DNA of 40,598 bases from JAZLDV01 sp045614925 (lineage in GTDB: Bacteria > Bacillota_I > Bacilli_A > Erysipelotrichales > Coprobacillaceae): contig JAZLDV010000088.1 of NCBI GenBank assembly GCA_045614925.1, positions 1-40,598 of the forward strand. The letters are read 5' to 3'. This document shows, in pieces, positions 24,334 through 33,087 of this stretch. How positions within the stretch are numbered: position 1 is the stretch's first letter; every line of letters begins with the position of its first letter. Under the pieces are notes generated by a model. It was not told the origin of the DNA. It searched no databases and was given only the letters and a program-made list of their open reading frames with translations. Position numbers and translations under genes: made by a program.

Positions 24334-24377
24334 AAAACTGTAGATGTTAAATTATTTAACATTCTACAGTTTTTTTA
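24334..24377. terminator. Bidirectional terminator
   Basis: An imperfect 17-bp hairpin (aaaactgtaga-tgttaa / ttaaca-t-tctacagtttt) with A and T flanks on either side, between fucO and the convergent DUF1292-type gene. Confidence 0.88.
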
Positions 24378-24725
24378 ATGACAATGTTTTTCATTACATT
24401 GACAGTTTTCATTTGAGTGGTCATGACTGCAGTCGCATTGTTCATCATGATGATGACATCCACCACCACATCCGCAGTGTCCTTTACGTTTAGCCATAAA
24501 TTCACTGAATGCTTTTTGCACATAGTCAATATCTTCCTTAGTTTCGATATTCACTAATTCATTTTCACCAGCAAGTTTGTATGCACCAATCATTGGTCTA
24601 GGAGTATTGATTTCAATAAAGAAACAGAATTCTTCATTTGTATTTTCGTTTAATGAAGAAAATAAGAATCTGAATTGTTTTTCTAAACCATCTTCATCTG
24701 TAATAGTTATAATTTTATTTTCCAT
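24375..24725 (-). CDS. DUF1292-type protein with Cys/His-rich C-terminal tail
   Basis: 116 residues from the ATG at 24725, preceded by AAAAGGAG; upstream in-frame residues lack a site. Residues 1-75 follow the DUF1292 (YrzB-like) pattern: an acidic start (ITITDEDGLEKQFRFLF), a central FFIEINTP strand and an E-rich region. Residues 84-116 are a dense Cys/His tail (CGCGGGCHHHDEQCDCSHDH and on), with about nine Cys and nine His, likely able to bind Zn, Ni, Cu or other metals. The family has no firm function. The tail could store or deliver metal, or only buffer it. Promoter elements are not clear. Confidence 0.7.
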   Translation of the reverse strand: MENKIITITDEDGLEKQFRFLFSSLNENTNEEFCFFIEINTPRPMIGAYKLAGENELVNIETKEDIDYVQKAFSEFMAKRKGHCGCGGGCHHHDEQCDCSHDHSNENCQCNEKHCH

Positions 24726-24846
24726 GTTATGTCTCCTTTTATAATGATATAAGGGTATCACTTTTTATTATGAGGTGCAACTAAAAATAATAATATATTT
24801 TGTGAAGTAATATTGAAATATTGAGTGTATATATAAGTAGGGAACC

Positions 24847-25473
24847 TTATTTCTCAATAAAATTATAAATCATTTGTATAAATAACTCCTTTTGTTTTTG
24901 ATCCATTTTTTCAGGGTGCCATTGCAATGCTAAAACAAGATTGTTTTCTATTCCCTCAATTACACCATCCTGACTTATTGCATTGACTTTGAATAATGGT
25001 GATACCTTTTTTACACATTGATGGTGAAAAGAATTGACATAAGTCATTTCATCATAATACTTAGATAAAATAGTGCTGTTGCTAATTTTAACTTGATGTA
25101 TCTTTGACATGTGATGTTCTATATGAGGAGTAAGAGTCCCTTTGAAATAAACATTAATAACCTGTATTCCTCTGCATATTCCAATGATTTTTTTATGTGC
25201 TTTATAGAATGCATGAATAAGACTAAAATCATAATTTTCTACAAGAGGATCTTCTATATTGATAGTAGGATGCATTGGTGAGTTATAATAAATTGGATTG
25301 ACATCATCACCACCAGTAATAAGTAAAGCATCACAAAGAGAAACAATATCTTCTATAGGAGTATAAGGACATACGGGTATAATTAAAAAATATGGGGATA
25401 ATAAATTGATATAAGATTGATAGATATGATAAGACATATCTTTTTTTCTAAGTGTTATAGCTATTTTTAACAT
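24847..25473 (-). CDS. Class I glutamine amidotransferase-like (peptidase C26) protein
   Basis: 208 residues, slightly shorter than usual for the family (about 230-250). The order of motifs is clear: LLITGGDDVNP (51-60), the nucleophile Cys100 in IIGICRGIQVIN, SFHHQCV (148-154), and the catalytic His186 and Glu188 in LQWHPEK. The pattern resembles PuuD-like gamma-glutamyl-gamma-aminobutyrate hydrolases that free glutamate from gamma-glutamyl compounds. The exact substrate is not known. A GGGAAAA site precedes the ATG. It is a single gene; no polyamine genes are seen beside it. Confidence 0.85.
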   Translation of the reverse strand: MLKIAITLRKKDMSYHIYQSYINLLSPYFLIIPVCPYTPIEDIVSLCDALLITGGDDVNPIYYNSPMHPTINIEDPLVENYDFSLIHAFYKAHKKIIGICRGIQVINVYFKGTLTPHIEHHMSKIHQVKISNSTILSKYYDEMTYVNSFHHQCVKKVSPLFKVNAISQDGVIEGIENNLVLALQWHPEKMDQKQKELFIQMIYNFIEK

Positions 25474-25607
25474 ATTTTCCCTTTCTTTATTGATAAATTT
25501 AAAAAAAAGATTATACTAAGTATATGTTGATAGAAAGAAGATTTGACAACTATTTTATTTTATATTAAGATATATTGAAAATTTATTTTTTAAGGAGATG
25601 ATTTATT

Positions 25608-26891
25608 TTGGACCCGAGTCAGAATTATGTAGTTGAATTTATCATATTAGGAGCTTGTTTTGCTTTATCAGCGTTTTTTTCTTGTTCAGAAACAGCATTG
25701 TTATCTGTCAATAAGATACGTATTCGTACATTAGCAGAAGAAGGAAATAAAAAAGCAAAAACAGTAGAGCGCTTAATAAATGACACGGATTCATTATTAA
25801 GTACAATTCTTGTAGGAAACAACTTAGTGAATATCGGTGCTTCTTCTTTATCGACTGTTTTAGCAGTTGATTTATTAGGAAGTGCTGGAGCTGGGATTGC
25901 GACTGGAATTGTTACATTTATTATATTGATTTTTGGTGAGATTACACCAAAATCACTAGCTGCAAAATATCCTGAAACATTTAGTATGGCTGTTGCTTCT
26001 ATAATTAGAGTGCTTGTTGTTATTTTAACGCCAGTTGTATTTTTATTGAATATTATTACAGGGTTAATTGTAAAATTATTTGGTGGAAGTAATAGTGTGA
26101 GTCCTACTTTAACAGAAGAAGAGTTAAAAACATATGTTAATGTGTCTCATGAGGAAGGTATTATTGAAGAAGAAGAAAAAGATATGATTCATAATGTATT
26201 TGAATTCAGTGAAACTGAAATCAGAGAAATTATGACACCACGTATTCATGTAGTCAGTATTCCTTCAGATGCAACATATCAGGAATTTGTAGATATTTAT
26301 CAGGAAGCTAAATTTTCACGATTATTAGTTCATAATCATGAAGATAATGATGATATTTTAGGTGTATTATATGTAAAAGATTTAGTTCTAGCATCTATTG
26401 ATAGAGAGAATTTTAATATAACAGATTATGTAAGAGAAGCATTTGTATGTTATGAATTTAAATTAATATCTGATGTATTTGAAAATATGCGTAAAGAGCA
26501 TGTTTCTATGGCCATTGTATTAGATGAATATGGTGTTATGAGTGGAATTGTGACTTTAGAAGATATCATTGAAGAAATCGTAGGAGATATTGATGACGAA
26601 TATGATGAAGAAGAAGACACAGTTGTAAGAATTAATGATGGTATTTATCTTTTAGATGGAAGTATGAATATAGATGAAGTGAACGAAGAATGTGGAACAC
26701 ATTTTAGTAGTGAAGACTTTGAATCTATTGGAGGTTTAGTTTTAGGTGCATGTGATGGTGTACCTGAAGAAAATGAAACTTTAAAGATCGGTTCTTCTTT
26801 ATTAACAATTAAAGAAATTGATAAAAATAGAATTGTTCAATTAAAGTTAGAAGTATTACCAGAATGTAAAGAAGAGGAAAAACAGGATTAG
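25608..26891 (+). CDS. CNNM/CorC-family membrane protein (hemolysin-like, with CBS pair)
   Basis: 427 residues with a TTG start placed by AAGGAG at 10 nt. Residues about 8-180 form the DUF21/CNNM membrane domain with three or four helices (SAFFSCSETALLSVNKIRIR, then ILIFGEITPKSLAAKYPE). Two CBS domains follow (about 205-335; MTPRIHVVSIPSDA starts the first, LDEYGVMSGIVTLEDIIEEI is in the second), then the CorC_HlyC domain (about 345-420). Family members are linked to Mg2+ or Co2+ transport. The hemolysin label is historical. Confidence 0.9.
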   Translation: MDPSQNYVVEFIILGACFALSAFFSCSETALLSVNKIRIRTLAEEGNKKAKTVERLINDTDSLLSTILVGNNLVNIGASSLSTVLAVDLLGSAGAGIATGIVTFIILIFGEITPKSLAAKYPETFSMAVASIIRVLVVILTPVVFLLNIITGLIVKLFGGSNSVSPTLTEEELKTYVNVSHEEGIIEEEEKDMIHNVFEFSETEIREIMTPRIHVVSIPSDATYQEFVDIYQEAKFSRLLVHNHEDNDDILGVLYVKDLVLASIDRENFNITDYVREAFVCYEFKLISDVFENMRKEHVSMAIVLDEYGVMSGIVTLEDIIEEIVGDIDDEYDEEEDTVVRINDGIYLLDGSMNIDEVNEECGTHFSSEDFESIGGLVLGACDGVPEENETLKIGSSLLTIKEIDKNRIVQLKLEVLPECKEEEKQD

Positions 26892-26904
26892 TTTTTCCTT
26901 TCTT
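26876..26904 (+). terminator. Possible weak terminator
   Basis: ggaaaaac / gtttttcc stem around the stop codon, followed by a short pyrimidine-rich tail (tttctt). The T run is poor, so read-through into the next gene is likely. Confidence 0.45.
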
Positions 26905-26936
26905 AATTATTGTAGAAATGAAATAGGAGAGAGAAT

Positions 26937-28289
26937 ATGGATAAGAGAAATAAAACAAAAAAGTTTAACAAAAAGCCTTATAATTCAAAAAAAGCAGAAG
27001 TAGAAATTAAAAAGTTAGGTATTAATGGAGAAGGAATTGGATATATTAATAAAAAAATCTGTTTTGTTGATAATGCATTACCTTCAGAAGTTGTAGAAAT
27101 TGAAATTATTGAAGAAACTCGTAAATATTATAAAGGAAAAGTTATTCGTACAATTAAAGAATCTAAATATAGAGAGGATACATTCTGTAAAGAAGACTCT
27201 ACATGTTTAGGATGTGCTTTAACACGTTTAGCTTATGCTAAGCAATTAACTTTTAAAAGAGATTTATTAAAAGATGCTTTAAAGAAATATACAACATTTG
27301 ATGTAGAATCTTTACCAATCAGAAGAACATATGCTTCACCTGTAAAAAAAGGATATAGAACTTCTGTTGCTTTACCTATTACTTATTTTAATGGAAAGGT
27401 ATTAGCAGGTATTTATCAAAGAGAATCTAAATATTTAACATTTATGAATAAATGTCCAATGCAAAATGATTTAGTTAATCAGACTATTGTAAAAATTGAA
27501 GATGTTTTAAATAAACATGGAGTAAGAGATTATAATGATAAGATTAAAAAAGGTCTTAGATTTATGCGTTTAAGAAATGTTGATGGTAATATTCAAGTTT
27601 TATTTGTTACAGGAACTGATGGACTTAAAAAAGAAGTTGTAGAAGATTTAAAGAAAATTGAAGAAATTACTTCTATTTTCTATACTATTAATACAACACG
27701 TTATCAGGAATTTGAAGCACAAGGATATGCTAAATTATATGGAAATTCTAAAGTGGCATATAAGTTCTTTAATCAGCAATATTTATATTCTATTAAATCT
27801 GAATTCCCTGTAAATCCAGAAATGGAAAAAACAAAAATGGAAACAATCAGATCATTTGTTGATGAAGGTGAATCAGTGATTTCATTATATTGTGGTATTG
27901 GTGTAATGGAATTAGCTATGGATAATGAAATTGTTGCAGTTGATAACAAAAATTATCATATTCAGGATGCAGAAGAAAATATGAAATTCTTAAGAAAATC
28001 AAATGTTAAATTCTTATGCAAAGATATTGATGAAGCTGTTATTACACAATGTAAGAAAAAACATTTTGATACTTTAATTTTAAGACATGATGAAATGAGT
28101 CATGCTGTTAAACAAAGTATTCTTTTATCTAGAATTAATAAAGTTATTTATGTATGTGATCATCCTTCTTCTTTAGCTAAAGATTTAGAAGAATTAAAAG
28201 ATACATACAATATTGAAACAATTCTACCTTTAGATATGAATCCATATTCTGCTAAAGTAGAAACAATTGTAAAATTAGTAAGAAAATAG
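26937..28289 (+). CDS. TrmA/RlmD-family rRNA methyltransferase homologue lacking catalytic motifs
   Basis: 450 residues. The N-terminal basic tail and TRAM domain (about 18-75), the Fe-S cysteines (C84, C90, C93, C173) and the SAM-binding loop (ISLYCGIGVMELAM, 315-328) match uracil-5 methyltransferases such as RlmD/RlmCD. The catalytic part does not. The usual SCNP nucleophile motif reads C407-D-H-P, placing Asp where the Cys should be. The DPPR motif reads LRHDEMS (382-388), and the FxQVN motif reads EFPVN, losing the Gln. The late Glu (E442) remains. It is probably not a normal m5U enzyme, though Cys407 one residue away leaves some doubt. It may bind RNA without methylating, or use another base. 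Confidence 0.8.
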   Translation: MDKRNKTKKFNKKPYNSKKAEVEIKKLGINGEGIGYINKKICFVDNALPSEVVEIEIIEETRKYYKGKVIRTIKESKYREDTFCKEDSTCLGCALTRLAYAKQLTFKRDLLKDALKKYTTFDVESLPIRRTYASPVKKGYRTSVALPITYFNGKVLAGIYQRESKYLTFMNKCPMQNDLVNQTIVKIEDVLNKHGVRDYNDKIKKGLRFMRLRNVDGNIQVLFVTGTDGLKKEVVEDLKKIEEITSIFYTINTTRYQEFEAQGYAKLYGNSKVAYKFFNQQYLYSIKSEFPVNPEMEKTKMETIRSFVDEGESVISLYCGIGVMELAMDNEIVAVDNKNYHIQDAEENMKFLRKSNVKFLCKDIDEAVITQCKKKHFDTLILRHDEMSHAVKQSILLSRINKVIYVCDHPSSLAKDLEELKDTYNIETILPLDMNPYSAKVETIVKLVRK

Positions 28290-28294
28290 TTTTG

Positions 28295-28320
28295 AACAAC
28301 CCTTCTAGGGTTGTTTTTTT
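28295..28320 (+). terminator. Rho-independent terminator
   Basis: aacaaccct / agggttgtt stem with a TCT loop and seven T. Confidence 0.93.
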
Positions 28321-28419
28321 GTTTTAAACATAAATTTTTTATAAAGTTTTATTGAATTAACAAGTGAAAAAAAACACAAGGAAAAATCGGCATAATTTTG
28401 ATTTTGTGGATATTTTGAG

Positions 28420-28426
28420 TGTCGAA
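28420..28426 (+). promoter_or_regulatory. Spo0A-box match (TGTCGAA) upstream of the rnf promoter
   Basis: An exact 7-bp match just 6 bp before the -35 of the rnf operon, a position suited to activation or interference. A few such 7-mers are expected by chance in a window of this size and composition, so this is weak on its own. Confidence 0.35.
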
Positions 28427-28432
28427 AAAAAC

Positions 28433-28460
28433 TTGAAAATAAACATGATAATGATATAAT
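28433..28460 (+). promoter_or_regulatory. Promoter of the rnf operon
   Basis: TTGAAA (28433-28438), 16-bp spacer, TATAAT (28455-28460) with an extended TGa. The leader of about 25 bases contains CGGAGGGA before the rnfC start. Confidence 0.75.
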
Positions 28461-28491
28461 TATAGGAGTAATATAGAGACGGAGGGATATA

Positions 28492-29793
28492 ATGTCAATT
28501 TTATCTGGAATTGGAAAAGTAAAATTAGATGGACAAAAAGGTTTAACAAAAGATAAACCTATTTTATCTATCGAAGCGCCAGACGTTGTTTACGTACCTT
28601 TAGTTGTAGGTGCAGCTATCGACTTTGATGTCCATGTTGCTGAAGGAGATCATGTTAGTGTAGGAACTAAACTTGCAACTCGTAAAAGTATGTATGTTCC
28701 TTTATATTCACCAGTATCTGGTGTTGTTAAAGGGATTGAAAAACGTATGCATGCTTCAAAAAGATTGCAACAGCATATCGTGATTGAAAATGATCACAAA
28801 TATGAAAGTGTAAAAGCAATTGATATCAAAAATCCTGATTCAATGACTCAGGAAGAAGTGTTTAATGCTATTAAAGAATTAGGTTTAATGGGGTTAGGTG
28901 GATCTGGATTCCCTACATACATTAAATATTCTAATCCTAATGGTATTGAAACAATTTTAATCAATGGTGTTGAATGTGAACCATTTATCACTAGCGATCA
29001 TGTAACTATGAAAAGAGAAGCAAAATCATTATTTGACGGTGTATCATTCTTAATGAAAGCAGCAAATGCAAAAAATGCAATTATTGCAATTAAAGAACAT
29101 AAACCTGATTTAATGGAAATTTTAGTAGAAGAAGCGAAAAACTATGCAGATATTAAACCTGTAGAAGTACCTGATCGTTACCCAATGGGATGGGAAAGAA
29201 CTTTAGTTGAAACTGTATTCAAAAAAGGATTCGATAAATTACCATCTGAAATTGGTGTTATTGTTAACAACTCATCAACTGCTATTGCTTTATCAAAAGG
29301 AATCAGAAATGGTGAAGCTATCACTAAACGTGTAGTTACATTCTCAGGAAATGGATTAAAAGATCCTCAAAACGTAGAAGTATGCGTTGGAACACCTGTA
29401 AACTACATTGTAGAAAAAATTGGTGGATACATTGATGAAGAATGTGATGGATTTGTATTAGGTGGAGGTCCTATGATGGGACAAGCAGTAACAAATGATA
29501 CATTTGTTATTACACCATATTCAAATGCAATTACTGTATTAAAGAAAGAAGTACATAACGTTTTACCATGTTTAAAATGTGGTGAATGTACTTTACATTG
29601 TCCTGCTCATTTACAACCTGTACGTATTATGCAAGGTGAAAAAGCAGCAAATGTTGAATTATTAAACAAATTAGAAACTGAACGTTGTGTTGGTTGTGGT
29701 ATGTGTACTTATATCTGTCCAAGTAAGATTGAAGTGACAGATATGGTCGCTAAAGCAAAACGTAGAGTTCAATTAGCAAATCGCAGAAAGTAG
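28492..29793 (+). CDS. rnfC: Rnf complex subunit RnfC
   Basis: 433 residues with GGAGGG before the ATG. A central NADH/FMN-binding region (Complex I 51-kDa-like) has the Gly-rich stretch GLGGSGFPTYIKYS and the INGVECEPFI region. Two 4Fe-4S motifs follow near the C terminus: CLKCGECTLHCP and CVGCGMCTYICP. RnfC is the peripheral NADH-side subunit of the ferredoxin:NAD+ oxidoreductase that pumps Na+ or H+. It is the first gene of a six-plus-one gene operon, in the usual clostridial order C-D-G-E-A-B. Confidence 0.95.
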   Translation: MSILSGIGKVKLDGQKGLTKDKPILSIEAPDVVYVPLVVGAAIDFDVHVAEGDHVSVGTKLATRKSMYVPLYSPVSGVVKGIEKRMHASKRLQQHIVIENDHKYESVKAIDIKNPDSMTQEEVFNAIKELGLMGLGGSGFPTYIKYSNPNGIETILINGVECEPFITSDHVTMKREAKSLFDGVSFLMKAANAKNAIIAIKEHKPDLMEILVEEAKNYADIKPVEVPDRYPMGWERTLVETVFKKGFDKLPSEIGVIVNNSSTAIALSKGIRNGEAITKRVVTFSGNGLKDPQNVEVCVGTPVNYIVEKIGGYIDEECDGFVLGGGPMMGQAVTNDTFVITPYSNAITVLKKEVHNVLPCLKCGECTLHCPAHLQPVRIMQGEKAANVELLNKLETERCVGCGMCTYICPSKIEVTDMVAKAKRRVQLANRRK

Positions 29794-29807
29794 AGAGGGG
29801 TAGAAAT

Positions 29808-31331
29808 ATGAAGATTACTTTACAAAGAACATCGCCAAACTATCGTCAAAAAAACTCTACTCATAAAATCATGAGAGATTTAACTATTGGATTATACGTA
29901 GTTGTGGCTTGGTCATTATTTAGCTTATATTATAATTATCAATCAAATGAACCAATGATAGCTGCAGCATTAATTTATGTTGTATCTATTGTTACTGGTG
30001 TTTTAACTGAAGCAGTATGGGGATTAATCAATAAAGTAAAACCTATTGATCAGATTAAAAACGGATTCCCATGGGTAACTGCAATTATTTTTGCATTAAC
30101 ATTACCAATTGGAACTCCATTATATGTAGTTGCAATCGGTTCATTCTTATCAATTTTCTTAGGAAAATTAGTATTTGGTGGTTTTGGACAAAATATCTTT
30201 AACCCTGCATTAGTAGGACGTGTTATTGTTCACTTATCATTTGCAGATAAGTTATTACCATATGTAGAATCAATGGGTGGTGGAGCAATTGATATTACAA
30301 CTTCTGCTACACCAGCTGCAATGTTAGCAAGTGCTAAATGGTTAGATTTAGGTGCATTCAAATACACTTTAGCTGATTTATTCTTAGGAAATCACGGTGG
30401 TGCATTAGGAGAAACTTGTATCTGGATTATTTTAGTTGTTGGTATTGTATTAGCAATCAGAAGAGTATATGATGCTAGAATTACTGTTTCTTATTTAGGA
30501 ACTGTTGGTTTATTAGCAGCAATCTTTGGATTAATGAATGGATTAAATCCATTAACTTATGCAGCAATGCATTTATGTATGGGTGGTATTGTATTTGGTG
30601 CTGTATTTATGGCAACAGATCCAGTAACTTCACCATCATCTCCTTTAGGAAAAATTATTTTTGGTATCGCTTTAGGGTTCTTAACTATGATTATTCGTCT
30701 TAAAGCTAACTATCCTGAAGGTGTATTATTCTCTATCTTAATTATGAATATGTTAACTCCATTAATTGATTCATTTGTATTAGGTAGAACAAATCAAAAT
30801 ACTAATAAACAAATTTTAGCAATCGTATTAAGCTTAGCATTAAGCGTTGGATGTGTTGCTGGAATTTCAGGTACATTAAATGCTGAATTAGAAGCTGAAA
30901 AATTAGCTGCAGCAGAAGCTGAAAAGAAAAAAGAAGAAGCTGCTAAAAAAGCTGAAGAAGCTGAAAAGAAAGCAATGGAAGAAGCTATCGCTAATCCAAA
31001 AATTATTGAAACTTTAAGCAATGGTTATGTATTAGAAACTCATGGATTTGGTGGAGAAAATAATCCAATGCATGTTAAAGTATTATTAGCAGATGGACAA
31101 GTAACTTCTGTTGAAGTTGTAAAACATGATGGAGAAACTGAATATTATGGACATGAATTAATTAAAGGAACTGAATTAATGAGTCCAGAAGGAAAAGCAT
31201 TCTATGATAAATATTTAGCTGCTCCATTCGCATATGAAGATATTGATGGTGTTGATATTAAAACAGGATCAACAATGACAACAAAAGGAATTGTAATCGC
31301 AATCAGACAAGCGATTGAACTTTCAAAATAG
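29808..31331 (+). CDS. rnfD: RnfD fused to an extra FMN-binding domain
   Basis: 507 residues, where RnfD is normally about 310-350. Residues 20-350 are the membrane domain with about nine helices and the flavinylation region TTSATPAAM (Thr168). A linker rich in Ala, Glu and Lys follows (360-393), likely a long charged helix outside the membrane. The C-terminal domain (395-507) is FMN-binding, like RnfG, with TGST (486-489) in the place of the SGAT flavinylation motif. The unit thus carries two potential covalent FMN sites, and RnfG adds a third. The start follows GAGAGGGG. Gene order fixes the identity; the fusion is unusual. Confidence 0.9.
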   Translation: MKITLQRTSPNYRQKNSTHKIMRDLTIGLYVVVAWSLFSLYYNYQSNEPMIAAALIYVVSIVTGVLTEAVWGLINKVKPIDQIKNGFPWVTAIIFALTLPIGTPLYVVAIGSFLSIFLGKLVFGGFGQNIFNPALVGRVIVHLSFADKLLPYVESMGGGAIDITTSATPAAMLASAKWLDLGAFKYTLADLFLGNHGGALGETCIWIILVVGIVLAIRRVYDARITVSYLGTVGLLAAIFGLMNGLNPLTYAAMHLCMGGIVFGAVFMATDPVTSPSSPLGKIIFGIALGFLTMIIRLKANYPEGVLFSILIMNMLTPLIDSFVLGRTNQNTNKQILAIVLSLALSVGCVAGISGTLNAELEAEKLAAAEAEKKKEEAAKKAEEAEKKAMEEAIANPKIIETLSNGYVLETHGFGGENNPMHVKVLLADGQVTSVEVVKHDGETEYYGHELIKGTELMSPEGKAFYDKYLAAPFAYEDIDGVDIKTGSTMTTKGIVIAIRQAIELSK

Positions 31332-31344
31332 GAGGAAATGAAAA

Positions 31345-31857
31345 ATGAAGAAAACTATTTTATTAGCTTTATTCCTTGCAGTTGTTGCTGGTCTATCAGG
31401 TGCAGCATTATCATTAGTTAATAGTATTACTGCTCCTATTATTGAAGAAGCAGCAATTGCAAAAGAAAAAGAAAACTTAGTAAAAATCTATCCAGGTGGA
31501 GAATTTAAACAAGTTGAAACTGATTTAGAAAACTATCCAGGTTTAGCTAGTGTTTATGAAGCAACTGGAAATGGTTATGTATACAAATGTAGTGTACAAG
31601 GATATGGATCAACTCCAATTGTATTCTTAGTTGCATTAGATAACGATGGAACTTATAAAGGATATGAAGTGATTGATTGTAGTAGTGAAACTTCTGGATT
31701 TGGTTCTAAAGTTGCTGAAGAACCATTTATCGGTAGTGTAAAAGGTAAAAATATTGGTGACAGCATTGATATTATTTCTGGTGCAACAATTTCATCAAGT
31801 GCAGTAGTTGATGGAATTAGTGCAGCAGCAGATCATTATGCTGCTAACTTTCAATAA
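31345..31857 (+). CDS. rnfG: Rnf complex subunit RnfG
   Basis: 170 residues, one N-terminal membrane helix (about 5-27), then the FMN-binding domain. The flavinylation motif is S145-G-A-T148 in DIISGATISSSAV, where Thr148 should carry FMN through a phosphoester bond set by an ApbE-type transferase, which is not in this window. It passes electrons between RnfD, RnfE/RnfA and other flavin sites. GGAGGA lies before the start and the spacing to rnfD is 13 nt. Confidence 0.94.
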   Translation: MKKTILLALFLAVVAGLSGAALSLVNSITAPIIEEAAIAKEKENLVKIYPGGEFKQVETDLENYPGLASVYEATGNGYVYKCSVQGYGSTPIVFLVALDNDGTYKGYEVIDCSSETSGFGSKVAEEPFIGSVKGKNIGDSIDIISGATISSSAVVDGISAAADHYAANFQ

Positions 31858-31870
31858 GGAGGGAACATAG

Positions 31871-32512
31871 ATGAGTAAGTTAAATATCGTAACAAAAGGT
31901 TTTATTGAAGAAAACCCAATATTTGTCTTATTGTTAGGTTTATGTTCATCTCTAGCAATTACGACAACATTAACAAATGCATTAGGGATGGGAATGGCAG
32001 TAACTGCAGTTTTAATTATGAGTAACGTGATTATCTCATTATTAAGAAAAATTATTCCTAACGAAATCAGAATCCCTGTGTATATTGTAGTTATCGCAAC
32101 ATTAGTAAAATGTGTACAATTAATTATGAATGCATTTACTCCTGAATTATATGCTTCTTTAGGTGTATTTATTCCATTAATTGTAGTTAACTGTATTATC
32201 TTAGGTAGAGCTGAAAGCTTTGCTGGTAAAAACGGTGTTTTTGATTCTTTATTAGATGCATTAGGTATGGGGATTGGATATACTTTCGCAGTATTAGTTA
32301 TTTCTTTCTTTAGACAATTAATTGGTACTGGTGGTTTATCATTATTAAATCCATTCAATGCTGAACAAGTTATTTTTGAAGTTAATTTATTTGCTGACTA
32401 TGCTGTAAGCTTATTTACTCAACCTGCAGGTGCATTTATTACTTTAGGATTAATTCTTGCATTCTTCCAAGGTGCTAAAATAAGAAAAGCTAAGAAAGGA
32501 GAAGGAAAATAG
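31871..32512 (+). CDS. rnfE: Rnf complex subunit RnfE
   Basis: 213 residues with about six membrane helices. It is homologous to RnfA, with the family signature of a Cys in a helix pair (ALVKCVQLI and VVNCIILGRA) that is thought to hold an Fe-S centre with RnfA inside the membrane. AAGGAGGGA precedes the ATG. The next gene begins 1 nt after its stop. Standard length and order. Confidence 0.94.
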   Translation: MSKLNIVTKGFIEENPIFVLLLGLCSSLAITTTLTNALGMGMAVTAVLIMSNVIISLLRKIIPNEIRIPVYIVVIATLVKCVQLIMNAFTPELYASLGVFIPLIVVNCIILGRAESFAGKNGVFDSLLDALGMGIGYTFAVLVISFFRQLIGTGGLSLLNPFNAEQVIFEVNLFADYAVSLFTQPAGAFITLGLILAFFQGAKIRKAKKGEGK

Positions 32513-32513
32513 T

Positions 32514-33086
32514 ATGGGATTATTAAGTTTATTTATTGGTTTAACATTTGTTAATAACGTTGTATTAAGTAAATTCTATGCTGTTTGTCCATTATTAGGT
32601 GTATCTAAAAATCCTAAAAATGCATTAAACATGGGATATGCGGTTACATTCGTTATCTTTATTGCTTCGATTGTAACTTGGTTACTATACTATTTAGTAT
32701 TAGTACCATTAAATATTACTTACTTAGACTTAATTACATTTATCTTAGTTATTGCGTCTTTAGTACAATTCGTAGAAATGTTCTTAAAGAAAATGAGTCC
32801 TGAAATTTATAAAGCAATGGGTGTTTACTTACCATTAATCACAACAAACTGTGCTGTATTAGGGGTTGCATTAGATAATATCACTGCAAAATATAACCTA
32901 ATTGAAGCTATTGTTGCTGGTTTAGCTGTATCTGTAGGATTCACAATGGTTATTTATGTTTATGCAACAATCAGAGAACGTTTAGAAATCGCTAACGTTC
33001 CTGAAAGTTTCAAAGGAACTCCAATTGCATTAATTACTGCTGGAATTATGGCTTGTGCCTTAGCAGGGATTGCAGGTTTAGTGTAA
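32514..33086 (+). CDS. rnfA: Rnf complex subunit RnfA
   Basis: 190 residues, six membrane helices. It has the conserved start (LSLFIGLTFVNNVVLSKFYAVCPLLG, shown here in two parts: LTFVNNVVLSKF and VCPLLG) and TTNCAVLG, which contain the Cys residues expected to hold the membrane Fe-S centre with RnfE. The A/E pair forms the ion-conducting core. It ends one nt before the 59-residue Cys-rich ORF, which is unusual since rnfB normally follows. Confidence 0.94.
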   Translation: MGLLSLFIGLTFVNNVVLSKFYAVCPLLGVSKNPKNALNMGYAVTFVIFIASIVTWLLYYLVLVPLNITYLDLITFILVIASLVQFVEMFLKKMSPEIYKAMGVYLPLITTNCAVLGVALDNITAKYNLIEAIVAGLAVSVGFTMVIYVYATIRERLEIANVPESFKGTPIALITAGIMACALAGIAGLV

Positions 33087-33087
33087 T

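Noticed and set aside
31795..32358. 187-residue antisense ORF opposite rnfE
   Set aside because: Shadow of the well-conserved rnfE codon structure; no ribosome-binding site in context and no recognisable family.
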